Positions 50,173 to 58,986 of a stretch of DNA of 64,000 nucleotides are shown piece by piece. The notes beneath the pieces are model-generated. The model searched no databases. It saw nothing but the letters and a program-made list of their open reading frames with translations, and was not told where the DNA came from. Position 1 is the stretch's first letter. Each line of letters starts with the position of its first letter. Origin of the DNA: Streptomyces sp. P9-A2 (GTDB lineage: Bacteria; Actinomycetota; Actinomycetes; Streptomycetales; Streptomycetaceae); the NCBI RefSeq assembly GCF_036634175.1, contig NZ_JAZIFX010000001.1, forward strand, positions 6,758,001 through 6,822,000, in the 5' to 3' direction. A program made the translations under genes and the position numbers.

Positions 50173-51915
50173 ATGGCCAAACAGAACGTCGCGGAACAGT
50201 TCGTCGACATCCTGACCCGCGCGGGAGTCAAGCGCCTCTACGGCGTCGTCGGCGACAGCCTCAACCCCGTCGTCGACGCGGTGCGCCGCAACCCCGCCAT
50301 CGACTGGGTCCACGTCCGCCACGAGGAGACCGCCGCCTTCGCCGCCGGTGCCGAAGCGCAGATCACCGGCAGGCTCGCCGCCTGCGCCGGCTCCTGCGGG
50401 CCCGGCAACCTCCACCTCATCAACGGGCTGTACGACGCCCACCGCTCCATGGCCCCGGTCCTCGCCCTCGCCTCGCACATCCCCTCCAGCGAGATCGGCC
50501 TCGGCTACTTCCAGGAGACCCACCCCGACCAGCTGTTCCGCGAGTGCAGCCACTACAGCGAGATGATCTCCAGTCCGCGGCAGATGCCCCGGCTGCTGCA
50601 CACCGCCATCCAGAACGCGGTCGGCCGTTCCGGGGTCAGCGTCGTCACCCTCCCCGGTGACATCGCCGACGAGCCCGCCCCGGAGCAGGCCGCCGGGACC
50701 GCCCTGGTCACCTCCCGGCCCACGGTCCGCCCCGGAGACGCCGAGCTCGACCGCCTCGTCGACATGATCGACGAGGCCGAGAAGGTCACCCTGTTCTGCG
50801 GTGCCGGCACGAGGGGCGCGCACGCCGAGGTCATGGAGCTCGCCCAGAAGATCAAGTCCCCGGTCGGGCACGCCCTGCGCGGCAAGGAGTGGATCCAGTA
50901 CGACAATCCGTACGACGTCGGCATGAGCGGGCTGCTCGGCTACGGCGCCGCCTACGAGGCCACCCACGAGTGCGACCTGCTGATCCTGCTCGGCACCGAC
51001 TTCCCGTACAACGCCTTCCTCCCCGACGACGTGAAGATCGTCCAGGTCGACGTGCGGCCCGAGCACCTGGGCCGGCGCTCGAAGCTGGACCTGGCGGTGT
51101 GGGGCGACGCGCGGGAGACGCTGCGCTGCCTGATCCCGCGGGTCCGGACCAAGGGCAAGCGGAAGTTCCTCGACCGGATGCTGAAGAAGCACGCGGACGC
51201 GCTGGAGGGGGTGGTGAAGGCGTACACGCGCAAGGTGGACAAGCACGTGCCGATCCACCCCGAGTACGTGGCCGCAGTCCTGGACGACATCGCCGACGAC
51301 GACGCGGTGTTCACCGTCGACACCGGGATGTGCAACGTCTGGGCCGCCCGCTACATCTCGCCCAACGGCCGGCGCCGGATCATCGGTTCGTTCTCCCACG
51401 GCTCGATGGCGAACGCGCTGCCGATGGCGATCGGGGCGCAGTTCACCGACCGGAGCCGGCAGGTCGTGTCGATGTCCGGCGACGGCGGATTCTCCATGCT
51501 GATGGGGGACTTCCTCACCCTGGTCCAGTACGACCTGCCGGTGAAGGTGGTCCTGTTCAACAACTCCTCCCTCAGCATGGTCGAGCTGGAGATGCTGGTC
51601 GCCGGGCTGCCGTCGCACGGCACCGCCCTGAAGAACCCCGACTTCGCCGCCGTCGCCCGAGCCTGCGGTGCCCACGGGGTGCGCGTGGAGAAACCGAAGG
51701 AGCTCGCCGGGGCGCTGAAGGACGCGTTCAAGCACAAGGGGCCGGCCCTCGTCGACATCGTCACCGACCCCAACGCGCTGTCCATCCCACCGAAGATCAG
51801 CAAGGAGATGGTGACCGGCTTCGCGCTGTCCGCCTCCAAGATGGTGCTGGACGGAGGGGTCGGCCGGATGGCGCAGATGGCACGGTCCAACCTGCGCAAC
51901 GTTCCGCGCCCGTGA
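50173..51915 (+). CDS. poxB: thiamine-diphosphate-dependent pyruvate oxidase/dehydrogenase
   Basis: 580 residues. Converts pyruvate to acetate and CO2, passing electrons to quinones via FAD. TPP domain 1 with HEETAAFAAGAEAQITG (catalytic Glu), FAD-binding middle (ILLGTDFPYNAF), and TPP-binding GDGGFSMLMGD...LFNN. Length matches PoxB. The C-terminal tail (SKMVLDGGVGRMAQMARSNL) is amphipathic as in the membrane-contact peptide of PoxB. Single gene with a GGGAATC leader. Confidence 0.9.
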   Translation: MAKQNVAEQFVDILTRAGVKRLYGVVGDSLNPVVDAVRRNPAIDWVHVRHEETAAFAAGAEAQITGRLAACAGSCGPGNLHLINGLYDAHRSMAPVLALASHIPSSEIGLGYFQETHPDQLFRECSHYSEMISSPRQMPRLLHTAIQNAVGRSGVSVVTLPGDIADEPAPEQAAGTALVTSRPTVRPGDAELDRLVDMIDEAEKVTLFCGAGTRGAHAEVMELAQKIKSPVGHALRGKEWIQYDNPYDVGMSGLLGYGAAYEATHECDLLILLGTDFPYNAFLPDDVKIVQVDVRPEHLGRRSKLDLAVWGDARETLRCLIPRVRTKGKRKFLDRMLKKHADALEGVVKAYTRKVDKHVPIHPEYVAAVLDDIADDDAVFTVDTGMCNVWAARYISPNGRRRIIGSFSHGSMANALPMAIGAQFTDRSRQVVSMSGDGGFSMLMGDFLTLVQYDLPVKVVLFNNSSLSMVELEMLVAGLPSHGTALKNPDFAAVARACGAHGVRVEKPKELAGALKDAFKHKGPALVDIVTDPNALSIPPKISKEMVTGFALSASKMVLDGGVGRMAQMARSNLRNVPRP

Positions 51916-51940
51916 CGGCGGCGGCCGAAAGCACGGGCGT

Positions 51941-53476
51941 TCAGCCCGTACGGGGCGCCCAGCGGCGGTGGGAGGTGTCGTACTCGTAGCGGGGCAGCCC
52001 CTCGATGCCGCTGGTGCGGAACGGACGGCCGTCGTCGTCGATCCGGACGGTGCCGGAGCGGCCGCGCGAGGACCAGTCCAGTTCCAGGTACCAGCGGCAG
52101 TCGCAGCCCGCGGTCGTGGCGGTCACCTCCAGCACCTCCGGGTCCTCCGCGGAGACCCGGTAGGGCATGCGGACCGCCGGAATCGGCGTACCGGCGTCGT
52201 TCCCGGCGACCGCGCGGGCGATCGGCCGGTCCTTGTCCAGGTCCACCGCGAAGTACCGCGGGGTGAGGGCGCCGCCGCACCCCTGGTCCATGGCGTACGC
52301 GTTGCCCGGAGCGGGATCGGTGCGGCCGGTCACCCGGACCCGCAGCGCCGTGAGGACGACGGCCGTGTCCGACGTTCCCTGCACGGACAGTTTCACGATC
52401 GTCTCGCCCCCGTGCACCGCCGCCTGCGTCGCCGCCCAGGTACCGGCGTCCTGCGGGGCCGGGGGCGGCGGCACCTGGGCGGGCGGCTTGGCGACGACGT
52501 AGTCGTGACCGCAGCCGAGAGCCCAGGCCTGGGAGTCGACGGTCCAGGCGAGAGGCGTACCGGCGGGCGCGGAAGAGTCCCCGGAGGAGCCCCCGGAGGA
52601 ACCTTGGGACGAGGCTTCGGAGTCGCTCCCTCCGGCCCTCCCGGAGGGGTCACCGGGAGCGGCCGGGCCGGACGGCTCGCGCCCGGTTCCGGGGCCGTCC
52701 GATGTGCGCTCCGGGCGGCCGGACGAGGGGGACGCGGAGGCAGGCGGCGACGAGGCACGCAGGCCCGGTGCCGTGGGGTCCGCGGAGGCGGTCGGCACGG
52801 AGTCGGCGGTGGCCCGGCCGCGGTCGTCGGGGGAGGAACGGTGACCGTCGGGCAGCGCGGCCAGCGTGCCCACGGTGGCGAGTAACGCACACGCGACGGC
52901 CAGGACCCCCGCGACGCGTTTGCGCCGGTACCAGAGGCGGGGGAGGGAGCGGCCGGCCGGAGGGTGGGGATCGATGACGACGCCCGTGTCCAGGAGTGGT
53001 CGATCGCTGTCGCTGCCGGTGCCGGTGCCGGTGCCGGTGCCGGTGCTGGTGGTTGTGTCGCTGCCGGTAGCGGTGGCGGACAGCGTGTCCACGCCCTCCG
53101 CCGCGGCCTTCGCCCCCGATTCGGGCGTGCTCCTCGTCTCCGCCCCCGCGGCCGTGTCCGCGTCGCCCCTCGCTTCCGGTTCGGCCCCCGCCTCCGCCGT
53201 CTCTCCCGCTCGCGGTCGTTGCCGTGCCGCGACGGCCAGGAGCCAGTGGCGGTGGAGTTCCAGGCGTTCCGGGCCCGAGGCCCCGCACAGGGCGGCGAAG
53301 CGTTCCACCGGGGCGAAGTCGAGGGGGACGGCCTCGCCCGCACAGTAGCGGTGCAGCGTGGAGGTGTTCATGTTCAGGCGGCGGGCCAGCGAGCCGTAAC
53401 TGCGGTCCGTGCGTTCCTTCAGCTCCCGCAGCCGAGCCGCGAACTCCGCCACGTCGTCCTGTGCCGACACCTTCAC
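51941..53476 (-). CDS. HTH-containing single-pass membrane protein with secreted C-terminal domain
   Basis: About 511 residues from GTG. 1-75: XRE-like HTH (FAARLRELKERTDRSYGSLA; RRLNMNTSTLHRYC). 80-170: low-complexity, including a (TG)n run encoded by five GCCGGT units at 53015-53044. ~190-215: one TM (RRKRVAGVLAVACALLATVG). 220-350: Ser/Pro/Gly linker. 350-511: beta-rich extracellular domain with Cys pairs (GCGHDY, GCDCRWYLEL). This layout is common in Streptomyces; the outer domain probably senses or displays something, role unknown. Confidence 0.8.
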   Translation of the reverse strand: MKVSAQDDVAEFAARLRELKERTDRSYGSLARRLNMNTSTLHRYCAGEAVPLDFAPVERFAALCGASGPERLELHRHWLLAVAARQRPRAGETAEAGAEPEARGDADTAAGAETRSTPESGAKAAAEGVDTLSATATGSDTTTSTGTGTGTGTGSDSDRPLLDTGVVIDPHPPAGRSLPRLWYRRKRVAGVLAVACALLATVGTLAALPDGHRSSPDDRGRATADSVPTASADPTAPGLRASSPPASASPSSGRPERTSDGPGTGREPSGPAAPGDPSGRAGGSDSEASSQGSSGGSSGDSSAPAGTPLAWTVDSQAWALGCGHDYVVAKPPAQVPPPPAPQDAGTWAATQAAVHGGETIVKLSVQGTSDTAVVLTALRVRVTGRTDPAPGNAYAMDQGCGGALTPRYFAVDLDKDRPIARAVAGNDAGTPIPAVRMPYRVSAEDPEVLEVTATTAGCDCRWYLELDWSSRGRSGTVRIDDDGRPFRTSGIEGLPRYEYDTSHRRWAPRTG

Positions 53477-53709
53477 CCCGCACCACTCGTTGGGCCGAAC
53501 GGGCCCGGGACGGCATCCCAGGCACCTCATATACCTGCACGTCAGACGGGCTGGGATGGTTCCATGCCCCGGAGCCGGCCGCCGAGGCTTGCGCCGGCCG
53601 CCCGGGACGGCGGATGCTCCTGGTGTCGCCCCGACGGCCACCGGACGGACCATCCGGACCATCCCGGCAGCATCCGCATCCCACCACGCACTCCTCACGG
53701 GGGACACCC

Positions 53710-54354
53710 ATGTCCATGCACACCCGGGCCGCCGCGCTCTCCGCCATCGCCGCCCTCACCCTCGCCGCCGTCACGTCGCTCACCGTGCCGGCCGGAGCCG
53801 CACCGGCCCCGGACGCCGTCCCGAAGGCGAAGGCCGCCGCGCCCAAGTTCCTCGCGGCGTCCCAGCTGCCGCCGCACCCGTCGTCCGCGTGGACGGCGGG
53901 ACCCGTCACCGACGGTTTCCCGATCGAGCTCGCCCCCTGTCTGGGCGAGGACGGCATCCCGGCCTACGACTACCGGCACCGGGTCTTCCACACCGAGCTG
54001 GACACGAGCGCCGTGCAGGCCACGATCGTGACCGGCTCGGCCGCCAAGGGCAAGGCGCTGGCCGCCCTGATCAACAAGAGGTTCCGTTCCTGCGCGGACC
54101 GCATCGAGCGGTCCGACCCGGAGATCGAGGCCGAGGGCCGGTACTACGGCTCGCTGCCGGTCGAGGAGGGCGCGCAGGTCCACGGGCTGCACACCAACGC
54201 CTCCTGGGGCGCCACCGACATCCACCTGCTGTCGGTGGGACGGGACGGCAGGACGGTCACCCTCGTGAGCTGGGGACAGATGGGCGACTTCGGCGACGCT
54301 CCGGTGACCGCCTTCAAGAAGACGACGACCAGGGCCGTCAACAAGCTGTACTGA
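53710..54354 (+). CDS. secreted protein of unknown function
   Basis: 214 residues. Signal peptide MSMHTRAAALSAIAAL with cleavage near AGAAP. Mature part ~185 residues, mixed alpha/beta, with Cys in APCLGEDG and FRSCADRIE that may pair; middle resembles the Streptomyces sensor/lipoprotein-like domains (VEEGAQVHGLHTN; DIHLLSVGRDGRTVTLVSWG). No catalytic motif recognised. GGGGGA before the start. Divergent from the HTH membrane protein. Confidence 0.78.
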   Translation: MSMHTRAAALSAIAALTLAAVTSLTVPAGAAPAPDAVPKAKAAAPKFLAASQLPPHPSSAWTAGPVTDGFPIELAPCLGEDGIPAYDYRHRVFHTELDTSAVQATIVTGSAAKGKALAALINKRFRSCADRIERSDPEIEAEGRYYGSLPVEEGAQVHGLHTNASWGATDIHLLSVGRDGRTVTLVSWGQMGDFGDAPVTAFKKTTTRAVNKLY

Positions 54355-54431
54355 CGCCGGAAGGCCGCTGTCCCCGAGGAACCGCCCGGAAGGGCATGGT
54401 CCGCAACGGACCGCACGACCACCGCGAATCC

Positions 54432-54471
54432 GGGGTCGTCCTCCCGCCACGGGGGTCGGGAGGACGGCCCC
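54432..54471 (+). terminator. hairpin terminator after the secreted-protein gene
   Basis: 15-bp arms with one mismatch, GGGGTCGTCCTCCCG / CGGGAGGACGGCCCC, 10-base loop. Confidence 0.75.
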
Positions 54472-54550
54472 GCACACGTGTGTGGCCGTTGAAGTTCGGC
54501 CAATAACCGGTCTTGACGATGTCGCACGACTGGCGCGTGGGTGACGGGGC

Positions 54551-55105
54551 ATGGATTCCCACGGACGTGTTCGAGCCGCAGGGGGAATCGACACCGGAAC
54601 GCGGGCGGGGGCCATGAGAAGGCAGGTACAAGGGGGTTGTCCCGGCACGGCGGGGACCGGCTCGGTGACGGCCGTGAAAGGGACGGCCGTGAAAGGGACG
54701 GCCGACGGGGAGCGGGCACCGAAGGCGCAGCTGAGCCGCCGACTGGGGCGCGCGGACCTGCGGGCGGTGCCCGAGTCCCGTCACGACCTACGACAACTGC
54801 TCAGACACTGGGGAAGGCCCGGACAGTCGGACACGGCCGAACTGCTCACCACCGAGCTCGTCACCAACGCGCTGGTCCACACCGACCGGGCGGCGGTCCT
54901 CACCGCCACCGTCGGACCCCGGGGATTACGGGTCGAGGTACGGGACTTCGTGGACCACGAGCCCCGGCCACGGGTACCGGACACCGACGACGGTACGCAC
55001 GGCCGTGGACTGGTCCTGGTCGAGTCCCTCGCCGACGCGTGGGGGATCAGGGCACACGGGGTGGGCAAGGCGGTCTGGTTCGAACTCGACGCGGACGCCG
55101 CCTGA
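54551..55105 (+). CDS. RsbW-like ATP-binding protein
   Basis: 184 residues. GHKL ATPase: LRQLLRHWGRPGQSDTAELL, N-box TTELVTNALVHT, G1 VRDFVDHEP (weak) and G2 GTHGRGLVLVESLADAWG. Likely anti-sigma factor kinase or regulator. The N-terminal ~50 residues are disordered and hold a duplicated GTAVK unit from an 18-bp DNA repeat; an internal ATG at 54614 with GGGCGGGGG upstream is a possible later start. Confidence 0.82.
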   Translation: MDSHGRVRAAGGIDTGTRAGAMRRQVQGGCPGTAGTGSVTAVKGTAVKGTADGERAPKAQLSRRLGRADLRAVPESRHDLRQLLRHWGRPGQSDTAELLTTELVTNALVHTDRAAVLTATVGPRGLRVEVRDFVDHEPRPRVPDTDDGTHGRGLVLVESLADAWGIRAHGVGKAVWFELDADAA

Positions 55106-55174
55106 CACGGGCGCCGGTGCAGACACCGGCATCAGCACCGGCGCAGACACGGGCACCGGCATCAGCACCGACGC

Positions 55175-55227
55175 ACTGGACGGGACGGGGCACGGTCTGC
55201 GTACGGCCGTGCCCCGTCCCGTCCAGT
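55175..55227. terminator. bidirectional hairpin terminator
   Basis: Perfect 21-bp inverted arms, beginning ACTGGACGGGACGGGGCACG, with an 11-base loop, between the convergent RsbW-like and DUF2637 genes. Confidence 0.88.
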
Positions 55228-55250
55228 GTCCGTCTCCCGTCCCGCCGACG

Positions 55251-56294
55251 TCAGCCGAACTGCTGCTCCAGGTCCTTGAGCTTGCGCTCGAGGGAGTCCA
55301 GGCGCGGCAGTGCCTGGGTGTCGTCCTCCGCGGTGAGGTCGACGGTCATCGGATCGGAACCACCGCGTACCGGTTGCAGAGAGGGGCGCGAGCGTACGGG
55401 CAGGACGGCCTCCGGCGCCGCTATGGCAGGCTCCGCGGGCACCACGTCGTCCGCCCGCTCCACCGTCGGGGCCTCCATGGGGTGGCCACCGCCACCCACG
55501 AGGGCGCGGTGGCCCCGGCTGATGGCTTTCAGCCGGGCCCGCTCCACCCGCTCCTGGCCGCGCCGGCGCCGGCGCGTCTCGCCCTTCTGGCGCTGGTCCT
55601 CGCGGACCTCCTCGACCGCCTCGTCGAGGCTGCGTACGCCCTCCAGCAGCATCAGCGACCAGGCACGGTACGTCTCCAGGGGGGCCCGCAACCAGCGGAC
55701 GATGCGGATCTGCGGCAACGGACGCGGCACCAGGCCCTGTTCGCGCAGGGCGGCCCGGCGGGTCTGCTTCAGCGCGCGGTCGAACAGCACGGCCGCGGAC
55801 AGGGACATACCCGCGAAGAAGTGCGGAGCGCCCGCGTGTCCCATGCCCCGGGGGGCGTGCACCCAGTTGAACCAGGCCGCGGCGAACGCGAACGTCCACA
55901 CGAGTATGCGGGAGCCGAGCGCGGCGTCACCGTGGCTGGCCTCGCGCACGGCGAGCACCGAGCAGAACATCGCCGCGCCGTCCAGACCGAAGGGCACGAG
56001 GTACTGCCAGCCGTCGGCCAGGCCGAGGTTCTGCTCGCCGAAGCCGACCAGGCCGTGGAAGGAGAGCGCGGCCGCCACCGCGGCACAACAGAACAGCAGG
56101 ATGTAGGAGAAGGTGCCGTACAGGGCCTCCTTGCGCCTGCGGCGCTCCTCGCTGCGCTCCCACGAGTCGTCCGCGCTCGGGTCCTTGACCGAGGAGCGCT
56201 TGCCGCGCGCGAGTACCGCCACCGCCGCCAGCATGCCCAGGAGCAGTACGGCGCCCGGAAGCAGCCAATTCAGCGATATGTCGGTCAGTCTCAT
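55251..56294 (-). CDS. DUF2637 membrane protein
   Basis: 347 residues from MRLTDIS with AAGGGA upstream. One N-terminal TM (LNWLLPGAVLLLGMLAAVAVL), then the DUF2637 four-helix block: GTFSYILLFCCAAVAAALSF, LVPFGLDGAAMFCSVLAVRE, ILVWTFAFAAAWFNWVHA. Long charged C-terminal tail ending in a coiled coil (LDSLERKLKDLEQQFG). Related membrane proteins accompany conjugative plasmid spread genes and FtsK-like regions in Streptomyces, but no transfer genes are near, so chromosomal role is open. Confidence 0.85.
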   Translation of the reverse strand: MRLTDISLNWLLPGAVLLLGMLAAVAVLARGKRSSVKDPSADDSWERSEERRRRKEALYGTFSYILLFCCAAVAAALSFHGLVGFGEQNLGLADGWQYLVPFGLDGAAMFCSVLAVREASHGDAALGSRILVWTFAFAAAWFNWVHAPRGMGHAGAPHFFAGMSLSAAVLFDRALKQTRRAALREQGLVPRPLPQIRIVRWLRAPLETYRAWSLMLLEGVRSLDEAVEEVREDQRQKGETRRRRRGQERVERARLKAISRGHRALVGGGGHPMEAPTVERADDVVPAEPAIAAPEAVLPVRSRPSLQPVRGGSDPMTVDLTAEDDTQALPRLDSLERKLKDLEQQFG

Positions 56295-56599
56295 CCAGGG
56301 GTCCCTTGCGTTGGGATAGGGCGTAACGCCCGCCATAGTGGCCCAATCCCGCCGTCCTTCAGGGGATTTCGGGGCAAGTGGCCGCCATTGAAGCGCGAGG
56401 GGGTACCCGAGGCGACGTTCTGCTCGAACTGACGCTTGAGGGTCGGGAGTTGAGTTCGAGTGGGACTACCCGCACGGGTGGTTCCGTGAATACACCTTGC
56501 GGAAGGTGGGGAATTTGCGAAATCCCTGTGATCTTCGCGGTGGCTCGGAGCCGGGCGGGCCGGCGGACGAACATGGGTGCGCCGGTGCCCGGCGCGGCG
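56295..56599. other. intergenic region upstream of the DUF2637 gene
   Basis: 305 bases between two leftward genes. No gene supported. Lower GC near 56450-56530 and a GCGGGCGTTACGCCC half-palindrome near 56317-56331 suggest the DUF2637 promoter. Confidence 0.4.
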
Positions 56600-57502
56600 T
56601 CAACTGGCCTTCGCCACCGGCATGTCGATTTCATCGGCGGTCATGCTGATGACCTTGCCGACGGCCGCCCTGCCGTTCGTCTTTCCGGTGCCGCAGGTGC
56701 GCGGGCAGTTGGCGCAGATGTCGTCGGGGCGCAAGGTGTAGAACATGCAGCAGCTGATCCGGTCCCGGGTGTGCGCGGCTTCGCCGCCCGGCCCGGTGAC
56801 CGGGCGGAAGCGCGCCGCGCCTACGTACGGTTTGGTCGCACCGGGCAGCAGCAGTTCCAGCTCCCGCAGGGCCCGCTCCTCCTCGCCCAGCAGTTGGCCG
56901 ATGTACCGCAGGCTCTCCACGACCTCGTCGGTCGCCATGCCCCACAGGGCACGGCCGCGACGGCGCATCCTCGGGCCGAAGCCCGTCAGGACGGGTTCGA
57001 GGTGCTCGGCGACGGAGGCCCGCACCTCGGCCCGCAGGGCCTCCTCGTCCGCCACCACGCGGGCGCCGGGCAGCGTGGCCGCCGGGTCGTCCGGGAGGCA
57101 GGCGAACGATTCGGGGCGTACGGCCATGCGGCCCACGGCGAACCCGGCGGCGGAGCGGTCGAAGGAGACGTGGGTCACGGGGTAGCGGGGCACGCGGCGG
57201 TGCAGGAACCACGGCACGGTGATCAGCAGGCAGGCGGGCCAGGTGTAGCGGTGCAGGCCGAAGCTGGCGACCACGTCGGGGCGGGCCTGCTGTCCGTAGT
57301 CCCGCAGCACCTGGCTGTCGTCCCAGGACAGGAAGGCGTCCAGGGCGGGGCCGTTCTCCCCCTCGGCGAGAGCGTCGGCGGACACCCAGGCGCCGCCCCG
57401 GGGCGGCGCCTCGTCGGCGGCGAGTTCCGTGACGGCGAGTGCGGGGAAGGCCTCCGCCAGGCGGGCGTACGCGTCCGCGACGGCCGAACCGGGCACTGCC
57501 AT
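56600..57502 (-). CDS. FhuF-like 2Fe-2S ferric-siderophore reductase
   Basis: 300 residues. C-terminal cluster motif RISCCMFYTLRPDDICANCP then RTC gives CC-x10-C-x2-C, the FhuF-type 2Fe-2S ligand set; the upstream region FALSW-like FLSWDDSQVLRDYGQQARPD and RRRGRALWGMATDEV matches IucA/FhuF accessory folds. Reduces Fe(III) in siderophores inside the cell. A good iron box sits 49 bases before the start, so expression should rise in iron shortage. Confidence 0.88.
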   Translation of the reverse strand: MAVPGSAVADAYARLAEAFPALAVTELAADEAPPRGGAWVSADALAEGENGPALDAFLSWDDSQVLRDYGQQARPDVVASFGLHRYTWPACLLITVPWFLHRRVPRYPVTHVSFDRSAAGFAVGRMAVRPESFACLPDDPAATLPGARVVADEEALRAEVRASVAEHLEPVLTGFGPRMRRRGRALWGMATDEVVESLRYIGQLLGEEERALRELELLLPGATKPYVGAARFRPVTGPGGEAAHTRDRISCCMFYTLRPDDICANCPRTCGTGKTNGRAAVGKVISMTADEIDMPVAKAS

Positions 57503-57550
57503 GGGATCACCCCTTCACGTCTCGCCGAACCGGCCCGACACCGGAGCGGT

Positions 57551-57569
57551 AAAGGTAAGCCTCACCTTA
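57551..57569. promoter_or_regulatory. DmdR/IdeR iron box
   Basis: AAAGGTAAGCCTCACCTTA, close to the 19-bp palindrome TTAGGTTAGSCTAACCTAA bound by DmdR1/IdeR. Lies between the divergent FhuF-like and GntR genes; nearest to the former. Confidence 0.8.
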
Positions 57570-57681
57570 CCCAAGACCGTTGAGATGTGAACCGTGGGGC
57601 CCGTGCCCGTAAGGTGCTTGACGAGCGGCTGACAAGCCGCCGTAATGACCCCAAGTACCGAAACGTCCGGAGGAGGACCCC

Positions 57682-58638
57682 GTGAGGCAGGGCACGAAGG
57701 GCTTCGCAGGGGCGGGTGACATCGCGACCGGGCAGGACGGCAGGGCGCCGGGTCCAGGCGCGGGCACGGACCCGCGCGCGGACCCAGGCACGGGCTCGGG
57801 CCGCGCGGACCCAGGCACGGGCTCGGGCCGCGCGGACCCAGGCACGGGCCGCGCGGACCCAGGCACGGGCTCGGGCGCGGAGAGGGCCAGGGTGCCCGCT
57901 CAGTCCGGCGTACGGGGCCGGGAGGGCGACGCCGTACGCGGTCGGGACGACGCCGTACGCGGTGAGCACACCCACAGCGAACCGGCCGCCGTCCTTCCCC
58001 GGCCCCGCACGCCCGTCCAGCGGTCCTCCGTGCGAGGGCAGGTCCTCGCCGCACTGCGCACCGCGCTGGTGACGGGTGACCTGCGGCCCGGTGTGGTGTA
58101 CTCCGCGCCGGTACTGGCCGAGCGGTTCGGGGTCTCCGCGACACCCGTCCGGGAGGCCATGCAGCAACTCGCCCTGGAGGAAGCGGTCGAGGTCGTGCCG
58201 AACCGGGGCTTCAGGGTCGTCGAGCGCGGCGCCCGGGACCTGGCCGAACTGGCCGAGGTCCGGTCACTGATCGAGGTTCCGGTGGTGCTGCGGCTGGCCC
58301 GTACGGTGCCCGCCGAACGATGGGCCGAACTGCGCCCCCTCGCCGAGGCCACGATCCGCGCGGCCTCCTCCGGCTGCCGGGCCACCTACGCCGAGTCCGA
58401 CCGCGCCTTCCACCGCGCGGTGCTCGCCCTCGCCGGCAACGAGCAGCTGGTCCGGATCGCCGAAGACCTCCACCGCCGCGCCCAGTGGCCCCTGGTCGGG
58501 ACTGCCCTCGGCCCGCTCGGCCGGGTGGGGCTGGTGACCGACGCCCACCAGCACACGGCCCTGCTGGACGCGCTGATCGCGGGCGACCGGGACGCGGTGC
58601 GGTCACTGGTGGGTGAACACTTCACCGGCGCGGTCTGA
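57682..58638 (+). CDS. GntR family regulator (FadR subgroup) with repeat-expanded N-terminus
   Basis: 318 residues from GTG with GGAGGAGG upstream. 1-110: disordered tail with four ADPGTGSGR-like repeats and a doubled DAVRGR. 113-180: GntR winged helix (RGQVLAALRTALVTGDLRPG; LAERFGVSATPVREAMQQLA). 185-318: FCD ligand domain (LAELAEVRSLIEVPVVLRLA; ESDRAFHRAVLALAGNEQL; DAHQHTALLDALIAGD) with the metal/acid-binding Asp and His. Usual FadR-type proteins are 220-240 residues, so the tail is an addition. Target unknown. Confidence 0.9.
   Translation: MRQGTKGFAGAGDIATGQDGRAPGPGAGTDPRADPGTGSGRADPGTGSGRADPGTGRADPGTGSGAERARVPAQSGVRGREGDAVRGRDDAVRGEHTHSEPAAVLPRPRTPVQRSSVRGQVLAALRTALVTGDLRPGVVYSAPVLAERFGVSATPVREAMQQLALEEAVEVVPNRGFRVVERGARDLAELAEVRSLIEVPVVLRLARTVPAERWAELRPLAEATIRAASSGCRATYAESDRAFHRAVLALAGNEQLVRIAEDLHRRAQWPLVGTALGPLGRVGLVTDAHQHTALLDALIAGDRDAVRSLVGEHFTGAV
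57781..57880. repeat. 27-bp coding minisatellite in the GntR gene
   Basis: Unit begins GACCCAGGCACGGGCTCGGG; two full copies (57781-57807, 57808-57834), one 21-bp copy (57835-57855) and a partial fourth. All lengths are multiples of three, keeping the frame. Confidence 0.9.
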
Positions 58639-58705
58639 ACGGCGGCCGCCCCGCAGCACCAGGGCCTGTCCGGCGGACCATGCCGGAGACGCGAGGGCCG
58701 GCACG

Positions 58706-58737
58706 CCCCCGAGCTCTTCGAGCAGGGGGGACCCCCA
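58706..58737. repeat. dispersed palindromic repeat, copy E (short form)
   Basis: CCCCCGAGCTCTTCGAGCAG then GGGGGACCCCCA, the inverse of copy D with one change. Confidence 0.8.
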
Positions 58738-58771
58738 TCGCGTCGACGCCCTCCTCCGCCTTGCGGCTGGA

Positions 58772-58813
58772 CACTCCCCCACGCTCGAACATGTTTGCGC
58801 GGGAGGGCCCCCA
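58772..58813. repeat. dispersed palindromic repeat, copy F (diverged)
   Basis: ACTCCCCCACGCTCGAACAT then GTTTGCGCGGGAGGGCCCCCAT; ends match the family, the centre has diverged. Confidence 0.6.
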
Positions 58814-58986
58814 TCGCCCCCGCTCGGCCCAGCTGGACAGACGCCGCCGGTCACCTCCGACTTGATCCGCCGGACAGACCCTGGGCGCGCGGTACGGAGC
58901 CCGTGCGTGCGGGGGGTCGTGCGTGCGGAGCCCGTGCGTGCGGGGGCCGTGGGTCCGGAGCCGCGGGTCCGGAGCCGCGGGCGCTT

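Larger units (their letters stand above)
58639..58986. other. repeat-filled intergenic region between convergent genes
   Basis: 348 bases, no gene. Holds palindromic repeat copies E and F and, at about 58905-58980, short tandem GTGCGTGCGG and CGGGTCCGGAGC units. Confidence 0.7.

Noticed and set aside
55106..55174. Small gene in the ACCGGCATCAGC repeats after the RsbW-like gene
   Set aside because: Only short imperfect repeats of GC-rich triplets, with no start and ribosome site pair; best seen as repeat DNA before a terminator.
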